From CAYOHG01 sp964465125 (lineage in GTDB: Bacteria > Planctomycetota > Phycisphaerae > UBA1845 > Fen-1342), in contig CAYXIO010000007.1 in assembly GCA_964465125.1 (NCBI GenBank), forward strand, positions 1 through 64,000: a stretch of 64,000 nucleotides of DNA. Direction: 5' to 3'. Below the pieces are notes generated by a model, which was not told where the DNA came from, searched no databases, and saw only the letters and a program-made list of their open reading frames with translations. Positions 1 to 8,584 of the stretch are shown here, piece after piece. The number at the start of each line of letters is the position of its first letter. The stretch's first letter is position 1. Made by a program: the position numbers and the translations under genes.

Positions 1-1647
1 CTTGCGGAAGGCCTTGATCGTCTCGCGGGCGATGATCTTCCCGCCGATGGCCGCCTGTAGCGGAATCTCGAACATGTGCCGGGCGATCTCCTGCCGCAGG
101 CGCACCAGAATCTTGCGGCCGCGCCGCTCGGCGTTGGAGCGGTGCAGGATCACGCTGAGCGCGTCGACCGGCTTGCCGTTGACGAGGATGTCCATCTTGA
201 CCAGGTCGCTGGCGCGGTAGCCGATCAGGTGGTAGTCCATCGTGCCGTAGCCGCGCGTGATGCTCTTCAGCTTGTCGTAGAAGTCATAGAGGATTTCGTT
301 GAACGGGAACTCGTAGCTCAGGATCACGCGCTGCTGCGAGAGATACTCGGTCTTCTTGAACGTGCCGCGGCGCTGCTCGGCGAGCTGCATGATCGCGCCG
401 ACCGAATCCGCCGGCGTGATGATCTGCATGTCGATGATCGGCTCGCGCAGCTCCTGCACCTTGGTGACGTCGGGCAGGTCGCCGGCGGATTCGATGTACT
501 TGACCGCGCCGTCGGCCATCAGCAGCTCATACGTGACGCTGGGCGCGGTCTGCACCACGTCCACGCCGAAATCGCGCTCCAGCCGCTCCTGAACGATGTC
601 CATGTGCAGCAGCCCGAGGAAGCCGCAACGGAAGCCGTGCCCCAGCGCGTCGGAGTGCTGCGGATGAAACGTGAACGACGAATCGTTCAAGCTGAGCCGG
701 TCCATCGCGTCGCGCAGCTCCTCATACGCCTCGCCGCTGGACGGGTAGAAATCGCAGAAGACCATCTGCGCCGGCGGCGCATAGCCGGGCAGCGCGGCCC
801 CGGCGGGCGATAACGCGTCGGTGATCGTGTCGCCGACGGTTACATCCTTGAGCGTCTTGATGCTGGCGACGAGGTAGCCGGTCTCTCCGGCGCCCAGCGC
901 CTCGCAGGGGGTCATGCGCGGGCGGAACTTGCCCAGCTCGCCGACCAGGTAATGCCGGCTGCGGCCCATCAGCAGAATCTTCTGACCCTTGCGAAGCGTG
1001 CCATTGACCACTCGCACGTAGCAGACCACGCCGCGATAGTCGTCGTACTCGCTGTCGAAGATCAGCGCCTGGAGCAGCCCCGCCGGATCGCCCGAAGGCG
1101 GCGGCAGGTGCTTTGCGATCGCCCGCACCAGCTCGTCGATCCCGATCCCGGTCTTGGCCGAAACGAACTGCACGTGCTCGGCGCTGATGCCCAGCACATG
1201 CTCGATTTCAAGCGCCGCGTCTTCCGGCCGCGCGCCCGGCAGGTCGATCTTGTTGATCACCGGAACGATGTCGAGGTCATTCGCGACGGCGGCGTAGGCG
1301 TTCGCCACGGTCTGGGCCTGCACGCCCTGGGTCGCGTCCACCACCAGCAACGCGCCGTCGCACGCGGCCAGCGCCCGGTCGACCTCGTAGTGAAAGTCGA
1401 CATGCCCAGGCGTGTCGATCAGGTTGAACATGTAGGTCTGGCCGTCGACCACCATGTCGAGCGTTACCGCACTGGCCTTGATCGTGATGCCGCGCTCGCG
1501 CTCCAGGTCCATGCTGTCGAGCAGTTGCTCCTTCAGCTCGCGCTGCGAGACCGCCCCGCTGAGCTGAAGCAGCCGATCGGCCAGCGTGCTCTTGCCGTGG
1601 TCGATGTGGGCGATGATCGAGAAGTTGCGGATCTTGCTGCGGTCCAT
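1..1647 (-). CDS. lepA: Elongation factor 4 (LepA), 3' end beyond window
   Basis: LepA is a translational GTPase that binds the ribosome and back-translocates or remodels stalled complexes. Reading the minus strand from the ATG at 1647, the N-terminus carries the G1 motif AHIDHGKST, then G3 DTPGH, G4 NKID and G5 SAK. The later EF4 domains follow, including the FRCGFLGLLHMD segment and a C-terminal stretch ending in IIARETIKAFRK at base 1. 549 codons are visible, so only roughly the last 50 residues of a ~600-residue EF4 are missing. A -10-like TATACT lies at 1695-1700 on the minus strand, but I see no convincing -35. The 195 bases separating it from the DUF4340 gene suggest its own promoter. 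Family assignment is very secure. Confidence 0.97.
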   Translation of the reverse strand, partial: MDRSKIRNFSIIAHIDHGKSTLADRLLQLSGAVSQRELKEQLLDSMDLERERGITIKASAVTLDMVVDGQTYMFNLIDTPGHVDFHYEVDRALAACDGALLVVDATQGVQAQTVANAYAAVANDLDIVPVINKIDLPGARPEDAALEIEHVLGISAEHVQFVSAKTGIGIDELVRAIAKHLPPPSGDPAGLLQALIFDSEYDDYRGVVCYVRVVNGTLRKGQKILLMGRSRHYLVGELGKFRPRMTPCEALGAGETGYLVASIKTLKDVTVGDTITDALSPAGAALPGYAPPAQMVFCDFYPSSGEAYEELRDAMDRLSLNDSSFTFHPQHSDALGHGFRCGFLGLLHMDIVQERLERDFGVDVVQTAPSVTYELLMADGAVKYIESAGDLPDVTKVQELREPIIDMQIITPADSVGAIMQLAEQRRGTFKKTEYLSQQRVILSYEFPFNEILYDFYDKLKSITRGYGTMDYHLIGYRASDLVKMDILVNGKPVDALSVILHRSNAERRGRKILVRLRQEIARHMFEIPLQAAIGGKIIARETIKAFRK

Positions 1648-1842
1648 AAACGTGGTCGTGCTCGCCCCCGGGGGTTGGTGCCTCGAACGCAAGCAGTATA
1701 GCGGGCGTACGGGCTTCCGGCGCTGTGCGGGCGCTCGGCAACCCCGGCGTCGGAGGCGCGCACAGCGGGGTCCGCGCGGGGCGCCACGTGCAGATAACCC
1801 GCACGACCGCCCGCCGCCCGGAGTGCGCGAAGCTCCCCTGGA

Positions 1843-4245
1843 TCAGCCCGGCGGAACGAACGGCGACGGCTCGGCCGGTGGAGCCGAGTCGTCTTCCGGC
1901 TCGCCCCCCTCCGGCATGACATAAGCGTCCAGCCCGCGCATCAGCCGCTCAATGTCGGCCGGTCGCAGCAGAAAGATCCGCTTCTGCTCGACCCACGCGG
2001 CCTTGCGCGGCAGCTCGCCGCGCTCCACCTGGTCGCACTTGAGCGTGATGGTGGTGGCCTGGGTCGCCGGCTCTGCGGCGCCCGTCTCGCCCGCTCCCGG
2101 CGCGACGGCCAGCGTCACGGTCACCGGCGCTTCCTCCAGACCGGCGGCGGCCAGGTCGCCGTCCTGATAAGCCAGGTATGACTCGACCCGCATCGCAGCC
2201 AGGTCGTCGCACAGTTGCTTGAGCGCCTTCTGCGAGAGCTTCACGTAAGGTTCGGGCGCAAAGCTCCAGGTTCCGTCCTTCCTGGCGAAATCCAGCGTGC
2301 CGCCGGGCGCCTGGATGTGAACGCCGAGGATCTGGTCCCCGCGGAAATCGAACAGCTTGCGCTGAATCAACTCGCCGCTGAGCACGGGCCAGTGCGTTTC
2401 ATCCAGCTCGTGAATGTAGGGCTGATCATCGAGCCGTGCGAAGGTCTTATTGCGCGCGCGACCGAACGCCAGCGTGTGCGTTTCGGCCTCCGCCGCGGGC
2501 TCCTCGGCCGGCGCGCTGCTGCTGGCGGGAGCGCTGGTCGGCGCGGGCGGGTCCAGGACAAACTGAACCGTAATCGCGGGGTGGTCCAGGCCGAACGAGG
2601 CGAAGTCGTCCTTGCCGGCGAGCTCGCGCGCCCGCAGACGCACGACCGTGTTGGTGAGCTCGCGCACCGAGGCGTCGTCGACCGGCGCCGCGATCGGGGC
2701 CGTAATCCGCCACTTCGCATCGCCGCGGGTCAGCTCGATCTGCTGCTCGCCGCGCTGCACCGTCATGCGGCTCAGGCGATCGATCGGGAAGTCGGTGATC
2801 ACCTTGGAGCGCAGGCTCATCGGATGGGGCATCAGCCGCTCGGCCTGGGCCGCGCTGATGACGACCAGGCCGGTCTGCCCGCCCACCTGCGCGTAGGTGT
2901 TGCGACCGCTGGAGGTCGGTCCGCCGATCCGCAGCACGAAAGGCTCGACCGCACCCGCGGTGGTGACGCGCAGCTCGGCCTTGGGCGCGTCCAGCCCGTA
3001 CGCGCCGAGGTTCTCAGGCGACTCGACATAGTCCAGGGCGCGCAGATCCTCGATCAGCGTCACGAGCCCGCGGACGGCCTCCTGGTCCGCGTCGGCGATG
3101 TCCCCGACGCCGCGCCAGACGTTGCCGTCGCGCCGCAGCGTGGTCTGAGCGTCGCCGACGTGCAGCTCGATTTGTGTCTCGCTGCCGGGCGGAATTCGAG
3201 TGACGCGCGAATCGCGCCACTCGGCCAGCTTCGGAATGAGCTTGTCGAGCGCCTCCTCGGTCGCGCTGGCGACCCAGGGCTCGTCGGCGAGCTTGATGTA
3301 GCGCGCCTTGCGGTCCATCTCGGAGTAATCGCCCACCAGCAGGGTGTAGTGCTTTTCCTCGATCTGCGGCTGCGAGTCCGCCGGCTGGCTGTCCGCGGGA
3401 TCGGGCTTCGTTTCGAGCTGGGTCGTGAGCCGCACCGAAAGATAGGGCTTCGCCAAGCCGTACTTGTCCAGCGACTCCGGCGCATCCTCGATGAACTCCT
3501 TGACCGAAACGCCGCCGAACGCCGTCACCAGCGCCTGCATCCTGGCGGTGTCGGCGTAGGCCTTGACGGGCGAATCGATCACCCAGTCCTCGCCGGCGCG
3601 CTGGATCGCGTACGTGCGGCCGTCGTACTCCAGCTCGACCTTGCTGAGCTTCTGGCGGCCGAGCTTGAAAAGCTGCTTGGCGCGGTAGTCGTCGGCCTTG
3701 CGCTGAATCTCGGTGTCGAAGCCGCGGCGGACGACGTGCACTTCATCCTTGGCCGGATCGCGCACATAGGTGTCGTTGCTCAGGGCCACGTTCTTGCCGA
3801 TCAGCAGCCTGAATTCCTTGCCGTCCTGGTCGGTGACGCTGAGCGTGGCGCGCGGCGGTTCGAGGCCGGCGGACGCAGCGGTCAGCCCCTTCTCACCCAG
3901 TCGCAGGGTGCTCTGCGACACGAGTCCGCCGACCATGCGGCCGAGCCCGTCAACCAGGTAGGATTCTGTGCGGGCGTTGGCCGGCTCCACCATCCGCCAC
4001 TCGCTCGCCGCCGGTCCGCCGTCGCCGGCGTCCGTGCGCTCGAACACCAGCCTGGGCTGATCGGCCCGCTCGAAGACGATCTTCCGGAGGGAGTCGCTCT
4101 CCGGCCGCGGGTCGAGCACGTAGGTGGTTTCGCGCTTGGGCTTCTCGCCGGAATCGCCGGCCGGCGTCAGCTCGCCGCTGATCAGCCACAGCGCCGCGCC
4201 CGCCGCCGCCAGCACTACCAGGATCGCCGTCGTCCTGAAGTTCAT
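1843..4245 (-). CDS. DUF4340 domain protein, last gene of a GldAFG-type operon
   Basis: This 800-residue protein has a single N-terminal membrane anchor (residues about 5-24) and a long extracytoplasmic region. That region holds several repeated DUF4340-like units, recognisable by recurring blocks such as LLIGK/LLVGD/LRIGG followed by a Y-V-R or TYAQ strand. It ends in an acidic, proline-rich tail. Its ATG follows the upstream GldG-like stop by only a few bases, and a GGAGG Shine-Dalgarno sits inside the end of that gene, so the two are co-translated. DUF4340 proteins typically accompany ABC-2 permease and GldG-like genes. The biochemical role is unknown; a periplasmic accessory of the ABC complex is inference from context. 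Confidence 0.85.
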   Translation of the reverse strand: MNFRTTAILVVLAAAGAALWLISGELTPAGDSGEKPKRETTYVLDPRPESDSLRKIVFERADQPRLVFERTDAGDGGPAASEWRMVEPANARTESYLVDGLGRMVGGLVSQSTLRLGEKGLTAASAGLEPPRATLSVTDQDGKEFRLLIGKNVALSNDTYVRDPAKDEVHVVRRGFDTEIQRKADDYRAKQLFKLGRQKLSKVELEYDGRTYAIQRAGEDWVIDSPVKAYADTARMQALVTAFGGVSVKEFIEDAPESLDKYGLAKPYLSVRLTTQLETKPDPADSQPADSQPQIEEKHYTLLVGDYSEMDRKARYIKLADEPWVASATEEALDKLIPKLAEWRDSRVTRIPPGSETQIELHVGDAQTTLRRDGNVWRGVGDIADADQEAVRGLVTLIEDLRALDYVESPENLGAYGLDAPKAELRVTTAGAVEPFVLRIGGPTSSGRNTYAQVGGQTGLVVISAAQAERLMPHPMSLRSKVITDFPIDRLSRMTVQRGEQQIELTRGDAKWRITAPIAAPVDDASVRELTNTVVRLRARELAGKDDFASFGLDHPAITVQFVLDPPAPTSAPASSSAPAEEPAAEAETHTLAFGRARNKTFARLDDQPYIHELDETHWPVLSGELIQRKLFDFRGDQILGVHIQAPGGTLDFARKDGTWSFAPEPYVKLSQKALKQLCDDLAAMRVESYLAYQDGDLAAAGLEEAPVTVTLAVAPGAGETGAAEPATQATTITLKCDQVERGELPRKAAWVEQKRIFLLRPADIERLMRGLDAYVMPEGGEPEDDSAPPAEPSPFVPPG

Positions 4246-4251
4246 CGACTG

Positions 4252-6423
4252 CTACCTCCGCCGAATCAGCCAGATGCCCGCGCCAACCAGCAGGGCGATC
4301 GCGGGCCAGACGCCCACCAGGAAGACCCGCACGGCCACGCTCTGCTGCTCGCTCAACTTCAGCCGCGGAACTTCGCTGCCGCGCGGCCGAACCGCGATGC
4401 GGTCGGCATCGTTGGTCAGCCAGTGCATGGCGTTGACGATCAGCTCGGCGTTGCCGGGGAAGACCGGCACCACCGTAATCGCGTTGCCGATGAACTCCAT
4501 GCGTCCGGCGTTGAATACCGCGTTGGTAAACGCCCCGACCGAGGAAAAGACAATCAGCCGCTGGTCCTTCTCGTTCGTCGCCGCCAGCGCTACCGGGAAT
4601 GGCGCGGGCCAGTCGTCGTCATAGCGCTTCGTGCCCATCTTCTCGCTGAAATCGGTCCGCAGCCGGTTGAAGTCGTGAACCGCCCAGATATCCGACGAGT
4701 CGCGGGCCAGGATCAGCGGGGTGACCTCAACCCCGGCGGGCTTGTCGGCGGCGATCGCCAGCGGAGCCGCCAGCAGCAGGCCGACCGGCAACGAGCTCAC
4801 CGGCTCCAGCAGCGGGTGCTTGCCCAGCGTCAGGGGGTGTTCCGGACCACCGGATTGAAGCACCGGCCCCTCGCGCTGCCAGCCGACCGGCTGCATCAGG
4901 TCCGGTTTTTCCGGGTGCGGTCCGAACGCGACCGCGAGGTAATCCGACTTGACCTCGATCCCCCAGCCCGACTTGAGCGCATCTGCGTACTCGTAGTGCG
5001 TCGGCGCGGGCATGAAGCCCTGCGGCGGCATCCAGCCCGTCAGGAAAATCGCCATCCCGGTCTGATCGATCGCATCCAGGACCTTTTGCTTCTGCGCGTC
5101 GGTGATCCCGGGCTCGCGCGACGGCTGCATCGGATTGGCCTGCGGCGGCGGCTCGGGCGGAAAGACGATGTAGATCGAGCGCTTGACGTCTTCGAGCGCC
5201 GGCGGGGTCTCCGACGTCTTCACGTCCCACTCAGCCGTGACGAAGTTTTCCTCCTCGAGCAGCGTCTTGAGCACGCTCATCGGCGCCTCGGGCGGCGGCT
5301 GCATCGGGTTGAACGCCGGAAACTCCGACTCCAGCAGCGCCTGCCCGCCGAACCGCACCGCGATCACGCCGGTCCTTTCCTTGCGCGTCAGGCGCAGCAG
5401 CGCGGACGAAATGGCCTGCTCCCCGGCGAAGTCCTGCGGATCGCCGTCCGGCGGCGGCGGCGCATCAGGCTTGCGCGGCTGCCAGACGGTCATCTCGCTG
5501 AGCACCTCGGCCTCTTCGGGAGTCTCGACCAGGATGTTCTCGCCGCGCTTGAGGGTCTCGTAGAGATCTTCCAGCTTGACCGGTTTGAGGTCCTTGGTCT
5601 TTTCAAGCTCGGCCCGGATCTCGGCGATCAGCGGCTGGTAGCGCGACTTGGCCTGCTCGAAGCTGGCGATCGCGTCCGGCGAGAGACCGCTCACGTTGGC
5701 GGACTTGTCAGCCAGCCAGTTGCCGGCGTCTTCGAGCACGGAAGCGGTCTGCGTGAGGAACTCGCGCACGCGCTGAATCGCGCGGCCGTAGCGCTTGACC
5801 GATTCGCCGGTGAGCTGCGCGATGTCCTGCTCGGTCTCCTGCGCGGCGCGCGCCGTGGCGTCCAGGTTACGGGCGATGATCACCAGCTCGCGCTGCTGGC
5901 TCTTACCGGCGAGGGTTTCGAGCGAGTGCAGCTCGGCGGTGGCGAAGTCCGAGATTCTCCGTTCGAGCGGGGGGAACGCCTTGAGCGCCTCCTCGTGCGG
6001 CGCGGATTCGCCCTTGTACGCCGGCTTCTCCGCCAGGCGCTTCAGCATCTCGTCGACCGCGCCGGGATTCTCCTGTGGATCGACCATCTGCGTGCGGACG
6101 TTGCCCTTGCCGGCCGTCTCGTAGAGATCGAGCAGATCGCGCACCATGTTCTGGTGCTTCTCGGCGTGCGGACGCGCTTCCTTCAGGAAGCTCGTGTAGA
6201 TGCCGGTGATCGTGACGTCCTGCGGCAGGGTCCGCACCAGCTTGACGGTCGCCTGGCTCAGGCTGTTCACGCGCGCGCTGGTCACGTCGACGCGCCCGCC
6301 GAAGCGTCCCGCGGCCCAGACCACGAAGAAGGTCACGGCTCCCGCCAGCAGCACGTTGATCAGCACGTTCAGGCCGAAGACCAGCCGCCGCTGGCCGGCG
6401 TTCATGGATGCGCTTACCGCCAT
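4252..6423 (-). CDS. GldG-like ABC-type transport auxiliary protein
   Basis: This is a 723-residue membrane-anchored protein with an N-terminal transmembrane segment (about residues 15-37, FGLNVLINVLLAGAVTFFVVW), a large extracytoplasmic domain, and a C-terminal transmembrane helix ending in IRRR. The domain includes a long helical, charged insertion. This is the GldG/ABC_transp_aux architecture. The longer open frame runs upstream into the permease gene, but the ATG at 6423 (10 bases inside the end of the permease) gives a normal N-terminus; an ATG at 6405 is the alternative. In Bacteroidetes GldG works with GldA and GldF in gliding and secretion. In planctomycetes the cargo is not established. 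Confidence 0.85.
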   Translation of the reverse strand: MAVSASMNAGQRRLVFGLNVLINVLLAGAVTFFVVWAAGRFGGRVDVTSARVNSLSQATVKLVRTLPQDVTITGIYTSFLKEARPHAEKHQNMVRDLLDLYETAGKGNVRTQMVDPQENPGAVDEMLKRLAEKPAYKGESAPHEEALKAFPPLERRISDFATAELHSLETLAGKSQQRELVIIARNLDATARAAQETEQDIAQLTGESVKRYGRAIQRVREFLTQTASVLEDAGNWLADKSANVSGLSPDAIASFEQAKSRYQPLIAEIRAELEKTKDLKPVKLEDLYETLKRGENILVETPEEAEVLSEMTVWQPRKPDAPPPPDGDPQDFAGEQAISSALLRLTRKERTGVIAVRFGGQALLESEFPAFNPMQPPPEAPMSVLKTLLEEENFVTAEWDVKTSETPPALEDVKRSIYIVFPPEPPPQANPMQPSREPGITDAQKQKVLDAIDQTGMAIFLTGWMPPQGFMPAPTHYEYADALKSGWGIEVKSDYLAVAFGPHPEKPDLMQPVGWQREGPVLQSGGPEHPLTLGKHPLLEPVSSLPVGLLLAAPLAIAADKPAGVEVTPLILARDSSDIWAVHDFNRLRTDFSEKMGTKRYDDDWPAPFPVALAATNEKDQRLIVFSSVGAFTNAVFNAGRMEFIGNAITVVPVFPGNAELIVNAMHWLTNDADRIAVRPRGSEVPRLKLSEQQSVAVRVFLVGVWPAIALLVGAGIWLIRRR

Positions 6424-7133
6424 CGCCGCGACTCCACTACCTTGACCGACAGGAAGATGAACAGCGCCGCGGTGGTCAGGAAGAAGACCACGCTCTCGAG
6501 CGTGATCAGCCCGCGGTTGAACTGATCCAGGTGCCGCACGACGTTGGCACGCTGGAACGCCTCGCGCAGCCCGCCGCTCGCGACCGAGACGATGTACTGT
6601 GCGAACCACACGAACAGCATCAGCGGAATCGTGGCCGCCATCCACGCCACGATCTGGTTACGCGTCAGGCAGCTCGTGAAGACCCCGAACGCACAGAACG
6701 AGACCCCGATCAGCAGCAGGCCGAGATAGCTCGACAGCGAGGCGCCCAGGTCCGGCGAGCCGTACAGGAGCATGACCGCCAGGTACACCAGCGTTCCCGC
6801 CAGCATGATCGCGTAGAAGATCGTGCTGGCCAGGTACTTGCCTAGGACCATCTGCGCGTCCGAGACCGGAGCGGTCATCAGCGCCTCGATCGAGCCGCTG
6901 CGATACTCCTCCGCGATCGTCCGCATCGTGATCGCCGGAATGATGATCGTCAGCACGTACGGGGTGAACTGGAAGAACTGCCGCAGCGTGGCCGGCTTGC
7001 CCGGCGCCAGGCTCTCGGTCACCAGCACGATCACGCCGGTCAGCAGCAGGAAGCCGGCGATGACGATGTAGCCGATGGGCGAGAAAAAAAGCGACAGCAG
7101 CTCGCGTTGCATGATGGCCAGTGCGTTTCGCAT
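6414..7133 (-). CDS. ABC-2 type permease (GldF-like)
   Basis: This 239-residue polytopic protein has about six hydrophobic segments (for example IGYIVIAGFLLLTG and VYLAVMLLY) and the EEYRSGSIEALMTAPVSD cytoplasmic loop typical of ABC-2/GldF permeases. It is the membrane partner of the ATPase encoded 24 bases upstream. Its 3' end overlaps the GldG-like gene by 10 bases, so the genes form one transcriptional unit. Export rather than import is expected because no binding protein is present. Family assignment is firm; substrate unknown. Confidence 0.88.
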   Translation of the reverse strand: MRNALAIMQRELLSLFFSPIGYIVIAGFLLLTGVIVLVTESLAPGKPATLRQFFQFTPYVLTIIIPAITMRTIAEEYRSGSIEALMTAPVSDAQMVLGKYLASTIFYAIMLAGTLVYLAVMLLYGSPDLGASLSSYLGLLLIGVSFCAFGVFTSCLTRNQIVAWMAATIPLMLFVWFAQYIVSVASGGLREAFQRANVVRHLDQFNRGLITLESVVFFLTTAALFIFLSVKVVESRRWR

Positions 7134-7157
7134 GCGGCCCGGTCCTCTCGTGTCTCG

Positions 7158-8093
7158 TTACTCGGTGTCGCGCGTGCCGGCGACAATCTTGACGAAAAAG
7201 TCCTCGAGTGTGGCGATGTCGCGGCGGAGCTCGCGGATCGGCCAGCCCTGCTGGGTCGCCAGGCGGTAGATGTCCTCGCGCAGGTCGCGCCGCGTCGCCA
7301 CGCTGGCCCGCGACCAGCCGTCCACCGACGCGACCGCGACATCGGACACGCCCGGCAGCTTGCGGATCTGCTCGCTCACGCTTGCGGCAGGCCCCTTCAG
7401 CTCGGCGATCAGCTTCGACTCGCCGGTCACCCGGTCGCGCAGCTCGTCAACCGTTCCGGACGCGACGATTCGCCCCTTGTTGATGATGATGATCCGCTGG
7501 CAGGTCGCCTCGACCTCGGGCAGGATGTGGCTGGAGAGCATGACCGTGTGCTCCTTGGCCAGCTCGCGGATCAGCGAGCGCGTCTCGCGGATTTGCGTCG
7601 GATCCAGCCCGACGGTCGGCTCATCGAGAATCAGCACGCGCGGGTTGTGCAGCAGGGCGTCGGCCAGCCCGACGCGCTGGCGATAACCCTTCGAGAGCTG
7701 CCCGATGGGCCGATTCACGACGTCCGTGATCCAGCTCCGCTCGCACGCCCGCCCGATCGCGCTGCGCCGCGCCGCCCGATCGAGCCCATGCAGCTTGCCC
7801 CGGAAGTCGAGGTACTCGCGCACGCGCATTTCGGGGTACATCGGAACGGCTTCAGGCAGGTAGCCCACCTGCCGACGGACGTCCATCGACTGGCTGAAGA
7901 CATCGAAGCCCGCGACCGACGCCGAGCCCGACGACGCCGGCTGAAAACACGTCAGAACGCGGATGGTGGTGGTCTTGCCGGCCCCGTTGGGACCGAGGAA
8001 ACCGACAATCTCGCCTTCGTGCACGTGGAAGGCGATCTTGTTCACGGCACAGTAGCTGCCGTAGTACTTCGTCAGATCACGTACTTCGATCAC
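7158..8093 (-). CDS. ABC transporter ATP-binding protein (GldA-like)
   Basis: This 311-residue ATPase has every canonical ABC element: Walker A GPNGAGKTTT near residue 35, signature LSKGYRQRVGLADALL, Walker B VLILDEPTVGLDP, and the H-loop SSH. A C-terminal extension of about 90 residues is typical of GldA/ABC-2 drug-exporter ATPases. It is the first gene of the gldA-gldF-gldG-DUF4340 operon. A good sigma70-like promoter lies about 300 bases upstream, so the transcript would carry a long leader. Confidence 0.93.
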   Translation of the reverse strand: MIEVRDLTKYYGSYCAVNKIAFHVHEGEIVGFLGPNGAGKTTTIRVLTCFQPASSGSASVAGFDVFSQSMDVRRQVGYLPEAVPMYPEMRVREYLDFRGKLHGLDRAARRSAIGRACERSWITDVVNRPIGQLSKGYRQRVGLADALLHNPRVLILDEPTVGLDPTQIRETRSLIRELAKEHTVMLSSHILPEVEATCQRIIIINKGRIVASGTVDELRDRVTGESKLIAELKGPAASVSEQIRKLPGVSDVAVASVDGWSRASVATRRDLREDIYRLATQQGWPIRELRRDIATLEDFFVKIVAGTRDTE

Positions 8094-8394
8094 GGACCTA
8101 CCTCCGCGTGGAGAGTCGTCTAACGGCGGGTCGCAACCGCTCCCGAGGTTCGCCGGGCAGCGCGTTCCGTTCGCCGCGATCGTCCCAGCGTCGAGCTCGC
8201 CGTTCCACCATCATGGGATGGGTCGTGGACCGCCCTGCCGCCGGTATCCGGTCCAAATCCGCGCCGGGCGGCGGAGCGTAACCGTCCCGCGCCGGCCGCC
8301 ACCTGCCCTCGCCCAGTCACCCAACGCACCCGCGCCGGCGGTTCGGCGGCGATCGTCGCGCGGACATCCCGAGATCTCGCCCAATGCGCGGCGA
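8094..8394 (-). other. Non-coding leader upstream of the gldA-like operon
   Basis: There is no convincing gene between the ATPase start and the promoter at 8395-8422. The stretch would be a roughly 290-base 5' leader of the minus-strand operon. It is GC-rich and contains several short inverted repeats, but I recognise no riboswitch family or terminator/anti-terminator pair in it. Confidence 0.4.
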
Positions 8395-8422
8395 ATTCTA
8401 GATTCGCGGGTGGGGGTGTCAA
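8395..8422 (-). promoter_or_regulatory. sigma70-like promoter for the gldA-like operon
   Basis: On the minus strand a perfect TTGACA (8422-8417) is followed after 16 bases by TAGAAT (8400-8395), five of six matches to the -10 consensus. It points at the ATPase gene and sits in the divergent gap before the restriction-modification gene. Confidence 0.6.
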
Positions 8423-8584
8423 GAGAGCCCTCGAACCGAACACCATTCAACCATGTTGCTTGCGCGCGATCCACCGCTACGATTCGCGTCGTTCGTCTGC
8501 GCTGTCTTTGATCTCGGCGGAGCCGGATACGTGTCCAAGGATGCGCTGTTTTCGTCCGGGCGCCTCGCCGCCGAATCGTCGGCC

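Noticed and set aside
2215..6525. Very long plus-strand open frame (1436 codons) opposite the DUF4340 and GldG-like genes
   Set aside because: It is the antisense of two confident genes in GC-rich DNA, with unnatural Arg/His/Gln-rich composition and no domain.
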